64,000 nucleotides of DNA, from assembly GCF_044005705.1 (NCBI RefSeq), contig NZ_JBIPKE010000018.1, forward strand, positions 124,001 through 188,000. Direction: 5' to 3'. The stretch comes from Marinoscillum luteum (GTDB lineage Bacteria > Bacteroidota > Bacteroidia > Cytophagales > Cyclobacteriaceae). Made by a program: the position numbers and the translations under genes. Below, piece after piece: positions 52,727 through 61,661 of this stretch. The notes under the pieces were generated by a model, which saw nothing but the letters and a program-made list of their open reading frames with translations, did no database searches and had not been told where the DNA came from. The stretch's first letter is position 1. Each line of letters starts with the position of its first letter.

Positions 52727-55012
52727 ATGAGAATGAAAATTTGGATTATCAGAGCGTTTTTTCTGTGCAGTTTGGTACTGGAAGGGAATGCACAGATCAA
52801 TGATCCGGTAAGCTATGTGAGTACAATGGTGGGAACGCAATCCAAGCATTCTTTATCCACTGGTAATACCTATCCGATTATTGCCAGGCCATGGGGTATG
52901 AATTTCTGGACACCACAAACCGGGAAAATGGGTGATGGCTGGCAGTATGTATACACGGAAGATAAGATACGTGGATTCAAGCAGACACATCAGCCAAGCC
53001 CCTGGATCAACGATTATGGTCAGTTTGCGATCATGCCGGTGACCAATAAGTTGGTTTTCAATCAGGATGACCGTGCGAGTTGGTTTTCACACAAGGCAGA
53101 AACAGCCCATCCTTATTACTACAAGGTTTATTTGGCTGAGCATGATGTGGTTACTGAAATAGCGCCAACATCGCGGGCATCTGTCTTTCGTTTTACGTTT
53201 CCCGAAACGGATCAATCCTATGTCGTGGTTGATGCCTTTGACAATGGATCGTCCATCAAGATCCACCCTGAGAGAAACATGATCACGGGCTATAACACCA
53301 AGAATACCGGAGGAGTACCGGCTAACTTCAAAAACTACTTTGTAATCGTGTTTGATAAGCCCTTTGAGTACCAGGCAGCCGTGGAAAGCAACGAGATCAG
53401 GGAGGGAACCACTCAATGGACCGGTGACCATGCCGGAGCGGTGATTGGCTTTAAAACCACCCGGGGTGAGGTAGTCCATGCACGGGTTGCATCATCATTT
53501 GTTAGTCCGGAGCAGGCCTTGCTTAATCTGAAAGAGGTGGAGGAAAAGTCTTTTGACCAGGTAAAGCAGGAAGGCAAAGCCGAATGGAACGACATCCTTG
53601 GCCGAATAGAAATTACGGATACCAACATTGATAACATCAGGACTTTCTACTCATGCCTGTATCGTTCGGTATTGTTTCCAAGAACCCTGTCAGAGATCAA
53701 CGCAAAGGGTGAGGTGATCCATTACAGCCCATTCAATGGCAAAGTGGTAGCTGGCGAGATGTTTACCGATACCGGGTTTTGGGACACCTTCAGAGCCCTG
53801 TTTCCATTTCTCAATCTGGTGTATCCTTCCATGAATGCCAAAATGCAGGAAGGTCTGGTAAATACCTATCACGAAAGCGGCTTCTTGCCAGAGTGGGCCA
53901 GCCCGGGACATAGGGATTGTATGGTAGGCAACAACTCCGCTTCTGTGGTGGCGGATGCCTACGTGAAAGGACTTACAGATCATGACATAGAGGCACTGTG
54001 GCAGGCCGTGGTGAGTGGTGCCAACTCCAGACATCCACAGATAGGATCCACAGGAAGATGGGGTTACGACTATTATAACAAACTGGGCTATGTGCCCTAC
54101 AATGTTGGGATCAGGGAAAATGTGGCCAGAACACTTGAGTACGCTTATGACGACTGGTGTATCTATCAGCTAGGTAAGACATTGGGTAAACCAAAGTCAG
54201 AGATAAATGTGTTCGCTAAGCGGGCCATGAACTACAAAAACGTATTTGATCCTGAGCACAAGCTCATGCGAGGCAAAAATGAAGATGGGACTTTCCAGGC
54301 ACCCTTCAATCCACTGAAATGGGGAGATGCCTTCACAGAGGGCAACAGTTGGCATTATACATGGTCGGTTTTTCATGACCCACAGGGACTGATCGATCTC
54401 ATGGGGGGCTATGATTCCTTCAATGGCATGATGGATTCAGTGTTCAATTTGTCCCCGGTTTTTGATGAGAGCTACTATGGCGCGGTGATCCATGAGATCA
54501 GAGAAATGCAGATCATGAACATGGGTAACTATGCGCATGGCAATCAGCCGATTCAGCACATGATCTATCTCTATAACTACTCCGGGCAGCCCTGGAAAGC
54601 TCAAGCCAGAGTACGCGAGGTAATGAGCAACCTTTACAGTGCTGCTCCTGATGGATACTGTGGCGATGAAGACAATGGGCAGACCTCTGCATGGTATGTT
54701 TTTTCGGCACTCGGATTCTACCCGGTATGCCCCGGATCAGATCAGTATGTGATAGGGTCACCACTGTTTGATCGTGCAGTGATACATCTGGAAAATGGCA
54801 AAAAGATTGAAATAAGTGCTCAAGGCAATGGTGAAGACAAAGTGTACATTAATGAACTCACTTTGAATGGCGCCACTTCCAGTCAAAATTATCTGACCCA
54901 TGAGGACCTGCTGAAGGGAGCCAAAATCAATTTTGAGATGAGTGAGAATCCCAATAAAAGCCGAGGCACAAAGAAAAAAGATTTTCCTTATTCATTTTCA
55001 AACGACAGGTAA
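52727..55012 (+). CDS. GH92 alpha-mannosidase
   Basis: 761 residues. Signal peptide (IIRAFFLCSLVLEGNAQ). N-terminal beta-sandwich and C-terminal (alpha/alpha)6 barrel of GH92, with GHRDCMVGNNSASVVADAY near residue 394, the acid in FTEGNSWHYTW (Glu near 537) and the calcium-dependent base region GDEDNGQTSAWYVFSALGFYP near 646 (quoted in part). Numbering agrees with well-studied Bacteroides GH92 enzymes, where a Glu near 533 and an Asp near 644 act. Exo-acting, inverting; alpha-1,2 or alpha-1,3 linkage cannot be told. Probably periplasmic. Confidence 0.94.
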   Translation: MRMKIWIIRAFFLCSLVLEGNAQINDPVSYVSTMVGTQSKHSLSTGNTYPIIARPWGMNFWTPQTGKMGDGWQYVYTEDKIRGFKQTHQPSPWINDYGQFAIMPVTNKLVFNQDDRASWFSHKAETAHPYYYKVYLAEHDVVTEIAPTSRASVFRFTFPETDQSYVVVDAFDNGSSIKIHPERNMITGYNTKNTGGVPANFKNYFVIVFDKPFEYQAAVESNEIREGTTQWTGDHAGAVIGFKTTRGEVVHARVASSFVSPEQALLNLKEVEEKSFDQVKQEGKAEWNDILGRIEITDTNIDNIRTFYSCLYRSVLFPRTLSEINAKGEVIHYSPFNGKVVAGEMFTDTGFWDTFRALFPFLNLVYPSMNAKMQEGLVNTYHESGFLPEWASPGHRDCMVGNNSASVVADAYVKGLTDHDIEALWQAVVSGANSRHPQIGSTGRWGYDYYNKLGYVPYNVGIRENVARTLEYAYDDWCIYQLGKTLGKPKSEINVFAKRAMNYKNVFDPEHKLMRGKNEDGTFQAPFNPLKWGDAFTEGNSWHYTWSVFHDPQGLIDLMGGYDSFNGMMDSVFNLSPVFDESYYGAVIHEIREMQIMNMGNYAHGNQPIQHMIYLYNYSGQPWKAQARVREVMSNLYSAAPDGYCGDEDNGQTSAWYVFSALGFYPVCPGSDQYVIGSPLFDRAVIHLENGKKIEISAQGNGEDKVYINELTLNGATSSQNYLTHEDLLKGAKINFEMSENPNKSRGTKKKDFPYSFSNDR

Positions 55013-55065
55013 ATCTAAGTTTAAGATTGAATGAAACACGTAGTACTTCTTCATATGGTTATTTC

Positions 55066-55094
55066 CCCGGGTATTCTGAAAGCGAGTACCCGGG
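55066..55094 (+). terminator. Hairpin after the GH92 gene
   Basis: CCCGGGTA / TACCCGGG (55066-55073 and 55087-55094), loop 13 bases, with further pairing TTCC/GGAA around it by one bulge. No T-run. It may end or process the transcript before the next gene. Confidence 0.45.
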
Positions 55095-55208
55095 AATTAA
55101 CTGCGGCTACCTCGTGCATTCCGTTTTACAACTTTGACGCACTCCGTGACCAGTTAGATCACCACCATTAAAACACTATTGATAAAATATCGACCAAAAG
55201 CTAAAATT

Positions 55209-57713
55209 ATGTCCAATACATTTTTAAACCGTTTATTAGTATTTGCAATCACAGGCCTTGTTCTGGCTGCTTGTTCAAAGCCGGCTGAGCCACCAAAAGA
55301 GGAGGCGGGCCTGGAATTCAGAGCACCTGCTTATCCTTTGATCACTATTGACCCATACACCAGTGCCTGGTCTACTTCAGATCAGCTTTTTGACAGTCCG
55401 GTCAAACACTGGACAGGAAAAAACCACTCCCTGATCGGTGCAGTGCGTGTAGATGGCAAGACCTATCGCTTCCTCGGCAAAGAGGAGATTCCTTTGCAGC
55501 CTGTGCTCGCCAATGCCAAATATGAGGCATGGGATGGCACCTATGTGAACGAGGCACCCGCGGCTGGGTGGGAGCAGCCGGAGTTTAATGATGCTTCGTG
55601 GAAGTCTGGAAAGGGTGGTTTTGGAACCCCAAATACCTACCATGTAAAAACCGACTGGTCCACCAGAGAAATCTGGGTCCGTAGGGAATTCACACTATCC
55701 GATTTAGGTTCCGGGAAGCTATACCTCAACTATTCACACGACGATGATTTTGAACTATACATCAACGGTAAGGAGGTGGTGAACACTGGCAACCGCGCGA
55801 AGCAAAACATCACAATAGCGCTGGATAAGAGTCTGTTGAATGTCAATGGCAAAAACGTGATTGCTGCTCATTGTTTGGACAGAGGAGGCCTGGCTTATGT
55901 TGACTTTGGAATCTTCAAAGACAGTGAGAGGAAGCCGGTTTTCGGTCAGGTAGCTCAGCAGACGGGTGTGAAAATGACTGCTACACAAACTAAATATAGT
56001 TTCACTTGCGGGCCAGTTGACCTTTTGGTTGAGTTTGTGTCACCTTTGGTGATCGATGATCTGGATTTGCTTTCCCGACCGGTTAACTACATCAACTATC
56101 AGGTGGTGGCCAATGATGGCCAGTCTCACGATGTGAAAGTATACCTGGAGGCTACTCCGGAGTGGGCAGTGAATGAACTGAACCAGGAAGTGACCATCAA
56201 TTCGGGCAAGGTGGGGAACGTAAACTTCCTGAAAACCGGAACAACAGAGCAATCAGTGCTGGGTAAGAAGGGTGATGATGTACGTATCGATTGGGGGCAT
56301 TTTTATCTCGCGTCAGAGCAATCAGCCAGTAAAACATTTGCATTTGGTGATTTTTCAGAAGTGAAAAAAATCTTCTCCGAAACAGGAGAAATTCAGCCTT
56401 CAGGTTCAGAGACCAAAGCAGTCATGGCCCAATCAATGCCTGTATTGGCTTTCACCGATGATTTGGAATCGGTATCCTCCAGCCCCGTGAGTGGCTATGT
56501 GATGCTTGCCTATGACGACATTGAATCCATCCAGTACTTTGGTGACAATCTGAAAGCGTGGTGGACAAAAGACGGTCAGGTGAGTTTCGATCAGGCGTTG
56601 ACCTCAGCGGCTACGGGTCACGATCAAACGATGACTACCTGCGATGAATTGGATGCTAAAATTTATCAGGATGCCAGGCAGGCGGGTGGTGAAAACTATG
56701 CCAGGCTATGTGTGCTTTCTTACCGTCAGTCCATTGCGGCTCACAAGCTGGTAAAAGATACTAAAGGTGAAATTTTGTTTCTTTCCAAAGAGAATTTCAG
56801 CAATGGATCTATTGGTACGGTGGATGTGACATACCCATCTGCGCCATTGTTCCTGGCATACAACCCTGAATTGCTCAAGGGAATGTTGAATCCTATTTTC
56901 TATTACTCCGAAAGCGGCAGGTGGACGAAGCCCTTTGCAGCGCATGATGTGGGGACATATCCGCAGGCAAACGGCCAGACTTATGGTGGTGATATGCCAG
57001 TGGAAGAAAGTGGCAACATGCTCATTTTGGCTACCGCCATTGCCAATGCTGAAGGGAATGCAAAGTACGCGGAGCAGCATTGGGATGTATTGACCACCTG
57101 GGCTAATTACCTGCTGGAGAATGGGCTTGATCCGGAAAATCAGCTATGTACGGATGACTTTGCAGGACACTTTGCGCACAACGTCAACCTTTCGGCAAAA
57201 GCGATTATGGGCATAGCGGGTTATGGAAAACTGGCCGAAATGCTGGGGAAGAAAGAGATTGCCGAAAAGTATACGGCTCAGGCCAGGCAGATGGCCCAGG
57301 AGTGGATCAAAATGGCTGACGATGGGGATCATTTCAAATTGACTTTTGACAAGGAGGGAACCTGGAGCCAGAAGTATAATTTGGTTTGGGACAAATTGCT
57401 CAATCTGGGCATTTTCCCCGCTGAAGTAGCTCAGAAAGAGATTGCCTATTACTTAACCAAGCAAAATGAGTACGGCTTGCCGCTAGACAATAGGAGAACC
57501 TATACCAAGGCTGACTGGGTGATTTGGACTGCCACTCTAGCCAATGATCAGGCGACTTTCCAAAAGTTCATCGATCCGGTGTATGATTATGTGACCGAAA
57601 CGCCAGATCGTGTGCCAATGAGTGACTGGTACGAGACACCTAATGCTCATCAGGTGGGCTTCCAGGCCCGGTCTGTAGTAGGCGGTACATTCATCAAAGT
57701 GCTGGACAAATAA
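55209..57713 (+). CDS. DUF4965/DUF5127 'glutaminase'-type lipoprotein with inserted jelly-roll domain
   Basis: 834 residues from the ATG at 55209 (a TTG at 55179 is less likely). Lipoprotein signal (FAITGLVLAACSKPAEPP). Short N-terminal DUF4964 part (PLITIDPYTSAWST), then an inserted galactose-binding-like domain at about 100-235 (GWEQPEFNDASWKSGKGGFG; REIWVRREFTLSD; LYINGKEVVN), then DUF5127 and DUF4965 with the (alpha/alpha)6 end: DDFAGHFAHNVNLSAKAIMG. The family includes fungal glutaminase A but most members sit in glycan loci, so activity on glycans or glycopeptides is possible. Catalytic residues are not established. Confidence 0.82.
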   Translation: MSNTFLNRLLVFAITGLVLAACSKPAEPPKEEAGLEFRAPAYPLITIDPYTSAWSTSDQLFDSPVKHWTGKNHSLIGAVRVDGKTYRFLGKEEIPLQPVLANAKYEAWDGTYVNEAPAAGWEQPEFNDASWKSGKGGFGTPNTYHVKTDWSTREIWVRREFTLSDLGSGKLYLNYSHDDDFELYINGKEVVNTGNRAKQNITIALDKSLLNVNGKNVIAAHCLDRGGLAYVDFGIFKDSERKPVFGQVAQQTGVKMTATQTKYSFTCGPVDLLVEFVSPLVIDDLDLLSRPVNYINYQVVANDGQSHDVKVYLEATPEWAVNELNQEVTINSGKVGNVNFLKTGTTEQSVLGKKGDDVRIDWGHFYLASEQSASKTFAFGDFSEVKKIFSETGEIQPSGSETKAVMAQSMPVLAFTDDLESVSSSPVSGYVMLAYDDIESIQYFGDNLKAWWTKDGQVSFDQALTSAATGHDQTMTTCDELDAKIYQDARQAGGENYARLCVLSYRQSIAAHKLVKDTKGEILFLSKENFSNGSIGTVDVTYPSAPLFLAYNPELLKGMLNPIFYYSESGRWTKPFAAHDVGTYPQANGQTYGGDMPVEESGNMLILATAIANAEGNAKYAEQHWDVLTTWANYLLENGLDPENQLCTDDFAGHFAHNVNLSAKAIMGIAGYGKLAEMLGKKEIAEKYTAQARQMAQEWIKMADDGDHFKLTFDKEGTWSQKYNLVWDKLLNLGIFPAEVAQKEIAYYLTKQNEYGLPLDNRRTYTKADWVIWTATLANDQATFQKFIDPVYDYVTETPDRVPMSDWYETPNAHQVGFQARSVVGGTFIKVLDK

Positions 57714-57742
57714 TTCGGTTAATCATTCTAGAATCCAAATAC

Positions 57743-59179
57743 ATGAGTAATAGAAGAGATTTTATAAAGACGGGCACCATAGCCATGTCTGGATTGGCCA
57801 TGGTGCCTCCTAACAGCTTGTTTGGGATGTTTCAGGCTAAGGAATGGACGACCAACCGGCCCCCTTTGGCAGAAAGAAACTTTACTTCTAAGATGGTGGA
57901 TAGGACCATTTTGGAGACCAAAAAGAAGATCAAAGACCCTAAGTTGGCCTGGTTGTTTGAAAACTGTTTTCCCAACACACTGGATACCACAGTGGAGTAT
58001 GCCGAGAAAGATGGAAAGCCGGATACGTTTGTCATCACCGGAGATATCCACGCCATGTGGTTGCGGGATTCCACGGCACAGGTTTGGCCCTATCTCTCGC
58101 TGGCCAGGAAAGACAAGCACCTGCAGAATTTGCTGAGGGGTGTTATTCATCGCCAGACACAGTGTGTGTTGCTGGATCCATATGCCAATGCTTTCAACAA
58201 AACGACGGAAGACGAAGTGCACTGGATGAGCGATGATACGGATATGAAAGCAGGTCTTCATGAGCGCAAGTGGGAAATTGACTCGCTGGCCTACACCGTT
58301 CGTCTGGCTTATCATTACTGGAAAGTGACTGGTGATGATTCTGCTTTCGATGGGGATTGGCAGCAAGCGGCAAAACTGATCGTGAAGACATTTAAAGAGC
58401 AGCAGCGAAAAGCGGGTGTCGGGCCGTACAGATTCCTTCGTAAAAGCGAACGGCAGTTGGATACCCTCTCCAATGAAGGTTTAGGACGTCCTTTGAAGCC
58501 TGTTGGATTGATTAATTCGTCATTCAGACCGTCAGATGATGCCACTACTTATGGCTTTCTCATTCCTTCCAACTTGTTTGCGGTGGTGTCTTTGCGACAA
58601 ATCGCCGAGATCAATGACCACATCAAGGGGGCTGCATCCTTCGGTCAGGAGTGTAGAGCTTTGGCTGATGAAGTGGAAGGAGCCATTAAAGAATATGGGG
58701 TGGTCAATCATCCCAAATATGGGAAAGTATATGCTTTTGAAGTAGACGGGTTTGGCAATCACACTTTTATGGATGATGCCAATGTACCTAGTTTGCTGGC
58801 ACTGCCGTATTTGGGGTTGGTAGAAAAGGATGATGTGATCTATCAGAATACAAGGAAATTGATCTGGAGCACGGATAATCCTTATTTCTTTAAAGGAACT
58901 GCCGCTGAGGGGATCGGTGGACCACATGTGGGCTATGATATGATCTGGCCTATGAGTATCATCATGCGCGCCCTTACCAGTGCAGAGGATGATGAGATCA
59001 GGTGGTGCCTGAGGACCCTTCGTGATACCGATGCGGATACGGGATTTATGCATGAGACCTTTCATAAGGACAACCCAGAGAAATTTACCCGATCATGGTT
59101 TGCCTGGGCCAATACCCTCTTTGGGGAGTTGGTGCTCAAGCTTGTGACTCAGGGTAGAGAAGACTTACTGTTGGTTTGA
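57743..59179 (+). CDS. GH125 exo-alpha-1,6-mannosidase, Tat-type signal
   Basis: 478 residues. Twin-arginine signal at the start (SNRRDFIKTGTIAMSGLAMV), so it is exported folded. GH125 (alpha/alpha)6 barrel with TGDIHAMWLRDSTAQVWPYL near residue 100, DDTDMKAGLHERKWEIDSLAY near 165 (quoted in part), and the C-terminal HETFHKDNPEKFTRSWFAWANTLFGEL. It removes terminal alpha-1,6-mannose. Paired with GH76 and GH92 it completes backbone and side-chain removal. 29 bases after the preceding gene. Confidence 0.92.
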   Translation: MSNRRDFIKTGTIAMSGLAMVPPNSLFGMFQAKEWTTNRPPLAERNFTSKMVDRTILETKKKIKDPKLAWLFENCFPNTLDTTVEYAEKDGKPDTFVITGDIHAMWLRDSTAQVWPYLSLARKDKHLQNLLRGVIHRQTQCVLLDPYANAFNKTTEDEVHWMSDDTDMKAGLHERKWEIDSLAYTVRLAYHYWKVTGDDSAFDGDWQQAAKLIVKTFKEQQRKAGVGPYRFLRKSERQLDTLSNEGLGRPLKPVGLINSSFRPSDDATTYGFLIPSNLFAVVSLRQIAEINDHIKGAASFGQECRALADEVEGAIKEYGVVNHPKYGKVYAFEVDGFGNHTFMDDANVPSLLALPYLGLVEKDDVIYQNTRKLIWSTDNPYFFKGTAAEGIGGPHVGYDMIWPMSIIMRALTSAEDDEIRWCLRTLRDTDADTGFMHETFHKDNPEKFTRSWFAWANTLFGELVLKLVTQGREDLLLV

Positions 59180-59194
59180 TTGTTAGGTAGGTTT

Positions 59195-59229
59195 GAGCTG
59201 TCGGGTCACTTCTGCTGATCTGGCAGCTC
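59195..59229 (+). terminator. Hairpin between GH125 and the kinase gene
   Basis: GAGCTGTC / GGCAGCTC (59195-59202 and 59222-59229, one G-U pair), loop 19 bases, then TTTAAACCCTTTAAT. Weak terminator; the gap to 59328 holds nothing else recognised. Confidence 0.35.
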
Positions 59230-59328
59230 TTTAAACCCTTTAATGCTGAGTGCACGATCGCACATTTTTCATACTCAACTAATAGATCAGAAAATCCGTG
59301 CTTCACTGGCCGGAAATATCAATCAACT

Positions 59329-60234
59329 ATGATAGAAAGGAAGTCACGTATAGTGATGGGAATGGATGTAGGCGGATCACATGTGACAGCCGCTTTGGTG
59401 GACCTGGATGCCCATGTTTTCCTTCCGGATTCACAGTGCAGATTGGACCTGGATTCCCAACGCCCTGCCGATTACATTTTGGAAGATTGGCAAAAGGTAA
59501 TTCAGACGTGTTATCGTCAATACCCGGATTTGGAGCGGCATATTGGGATGGCCATGCCTGGGCCTTGTGATTACGACTCAGGTGTCTGTATGATCAAAGG
59601 ACTGAATAAATACGGTAATCTGTATGGGTTAAACATTCCCGAGGCCCTGTCGCAGACTTTGGACATACCGGATGAAAATGTTGTAATGACCAATGATGCG
59701 GCTTGTTTTCTCCAGGGGGAAATGGCTATGGGAGCAGCCCGGGATAGCCAAAGCTCCATCGGTGTGATACTTGGCACCGGCTGTGGTACTGCCAGGCTGC
59801 AAGGGGGGATAGGTTGTGATGCAGCGCTGTGGCAGTTGCCCTTCAAAAATGGGATTGCAGAAGATTATCTATCCACTCATTGGTTCAAAACCCGGTACAG
59901 GGAGTTGGGTGGAGCGGATATTGGCGGAGCTAAAGATCTGGCACTTAGTTATCAGGCTGATCCCATTTCCAGAACCGTATTTGAGGAGTTTGCTCAAAAC
60001 CTGGGTGATTTTTTAGGCATTTTCGTCAAAATGGAGCGTGCTGATTCTATTGTGTTGGGGGGTAATATTATGAAAGCGGGGAATTTGTTTTTCCCTGGTG
60101 TAAAGGATAGGCTTGCATCTCTTGGTGTCAATATACCCATACACCTATCCACCCTTGGCGAAGATGCACCCGTCGTAGGCGCGGCTGTGGCCTACGAAAA
60201 GAAAACTGTTAATCATTTTAACTATCAACCATGA
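59329..60234 (+). CDS. ROK-like sugar kinase
   Basis: 301 residues, cytosolic. Phosphate-binding MGMDVGGSHVTAALVDLD at residues 8-24, catalytic-aspartate region MTNDAACFLQGEMAMGAA near 121-138, second nucleotide motif VILGTGCGTARLQGG near 146, and DSIVLGGNIMKAG near 243. The usual ROK ExGH and zinc-cysteine motif is not visible after the second motif, so it is a divergent member. Likely phosphorylates mannose released by GH92 and GH125. Overlaps the permease gene by four bases. Confidence 0.82.
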   Translation: MIERKSRIVMGMDVGGSHVTAALVDLDAHVFLPDSQCRLDLDSQRPADYILEDWQKVIQTCYRQYPDLERHIGMAMPGPCDYDSGVCMIKGLNKYGNLYGLNIPEALSQTLDIPDENVVMTNDAACFLQGEMAMGAARDSQSSIGVILGTGCGTARLQGGIGCDAALWQLPFKNGIAEDYLSTHWFKTRYRELGGADIGGAKDLALSYQADPISRTVFEEFAQNLGDFLGIFVKMERADSIVLGGNIMKAGNLFFPGVKDRLASLGVNIPIHLSTLGEDAPVVGAAVAYEKKTVNHFNYQP

Positions 60235-61559
60235 AAGGAAAATTAATATTTGCGGCGCTCGCTGCGTCATTGTCGGGATTTTTGTTTGGATTTGATACGG
60301 TGGTCATTTCAGGGGCGAACCTCCCTATCAAAGAACTTTGGAATACTTCAGAGTGGTTTCATGGCACTTTCATTATGTCGATGGCGCTGTGGGGTACTGT
60401 GGTCGGGGCGTTACTGGCGGGGTTTCCTACTGATCGTCTGGGAAGACGCTCTACGTTGATATGGATAGGCGTGTTGTATTTTGTATCTGCCGTGGGGAGT
60501 GGTCTAGCTCCTGATCCGTATACATTTTCACTGTTCAGGTTTATTGGAGGATTAGGTGTGGGAATCTCCTCTATTGCAGCACCTACTTATATATCGGAGA
60601 TCTCTTCGGCGAGCAACAGGGGCAGGCTTGGTGCGCTTTATCAGTTCAATTTGGTGCTGGGGATTCTGGTGGCTTTCATTTCCAATTACCTGCTTCAGGG
60701 AGTGGGAGGCGAAAACGACTGGCGATGGATGCTGGGGATAGAGGCGCTACCAGCGCTATTCTATACCATCATGGTGTTTGGGGTACCCAGAAGTCCTAGA
60801 TGGTTGGTTTTGTATAAAAACAATACCACCGAAGCGTTCGAAATCCTGAAGGGACTGACAGGATCAGAGGAGCGTGCCCAATCTATGCTGAAGGACATAG
60901 AGGAGGATCATCAGCGTACCGCACATGATACCTCTTCGGTCTTCTCTGCCAAATATAAACGCCCGCTGATTTTGGCTTTTCTGATTGCCTTCTTCAATCA
61001 GCTTTCGGGGATCAATTTCATCCTCTACTATGCTCCGGAAATATTGGTGAAAGCAGGGTTCGGAGCTTCGGATTCATTGCTGAGCTCTATTTCCATTGGG
61101 GTAATCAATTTGATATTCACTTTTGTGGGGATGTCCCTGATTGATCGGGCAGGAAGAAAACAACTGATGTACATTGGATCTGTAGGTTACATCATTAGCT
61201 TGTTTATGGTGGCTTATGGTTTTTACACAGACTCCAGTGCCATTTTCAAACTGGTATTTATCCTGACGTTTATTGCGTCTCACGCCATAGGCCAGGGTGC
61301 TGTGATCTGGATATTTATTTCTGAGATTTTCCCCAATCGCGTGCGGGCTTATGGTCAGGCCTGGGGCAGTGGAACCCATTGGGTTTTTGCAGCTTTGATT
61401 ACCCTTTTCGGATCAGTTCTGATCAATTCATTTGCTCCCTGGGTCGCTTTTGTATTTTTCGGGTGCTTTATGGTCTTGCAGTTGCTTTACACACATTTTA
61501 TGATGCCCGAAACGCGAGGTAAAAGTTTGGAGAAACTGGAGGAAGAGCTAGTCAATTGA
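60231..61559 (+). CDS. MFS sugar porter
   Basis: 442 residues, twelve hydrophobic helices. Sugar-porter signatures: GRRSTL after helix 2 (DRLGRRST), SRWLVLY-type loop as RSPRWLVLYK near 185, GQLSGIN-type FFNQLSGINFILYYAPEI near 255, DRAGRKQLM near 303 and the end PETRGKSLEKLEEE. Inner-membrane import of a hexose, here most likely mannose. Coupled to the kinase gene by overlap. Confidence 0.93.
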   Translation: MKGKLIFAALAASLSGFLFGFDTVVISGANLPIKELWNTSEWFHGTFIMSMALWGTVVGALLAGFPTDRLGRRSTLIWIGVLYFVSAVGSGLAPDPYTFSLFRFIGGLGVGISSIAAPTYISEISSASNRGRLGALYQFNLVLGILVAFISNYLLQGVGGENDWRWMLGIEALPALFYTIMVFGVPRSPRWLVLYKNNTTEAFEILKGLTGSEERAQSMLKDIEEDHQRTAHDTSSVFSAKYKRPLILAFLIAFFNQLSGINFILYYAPEILVKAGFGASDSLLSSISIGVINLIFTFVGMSLIDRAGRKQLMYIGSVGYIISLFMVAYGFYTDSSAIFKLVFILTFIASHAIGQGAVIWIFISEIFPNRVRAYGQAWGSGTHWVFAALITLFGSVLINSFAPWVAFVFFGCFMVLQLLYTHFMMPETRGKSLEKLEEELVN

Positions 61560-61583
61560 CCGTTATTTCAGCTAATAGTCCGG

Positions 61584-61626
61584 GCACTTCCCTAGAAAGA
61601 AGTGCTTGGGCGCTTCAGATTTTTTT
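61584..61626 (+). terminator. Terminator-like hairpin after the permease gene
   Basis: GCACTTC / GAAGTGC (61584-61590 and 61599-61605), loop 8, with an alternative stem AAGTGC-TTGG-GCGCTT just before CAGATTTTTTT (T-run to 61626). Likely ends the PUL transcript between convergent genes. Confidence 0.5.
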
Positions 61627-61661
61627 ATCAAATAGGACTTTTAACCCGCCCTTTCTTGGGG

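Noticed and set aside
57728..58366. 212-residue minus-strand frame inside GH125
   Set aside because: Antisense of a well-supported enzyme gene; no family resemblance.
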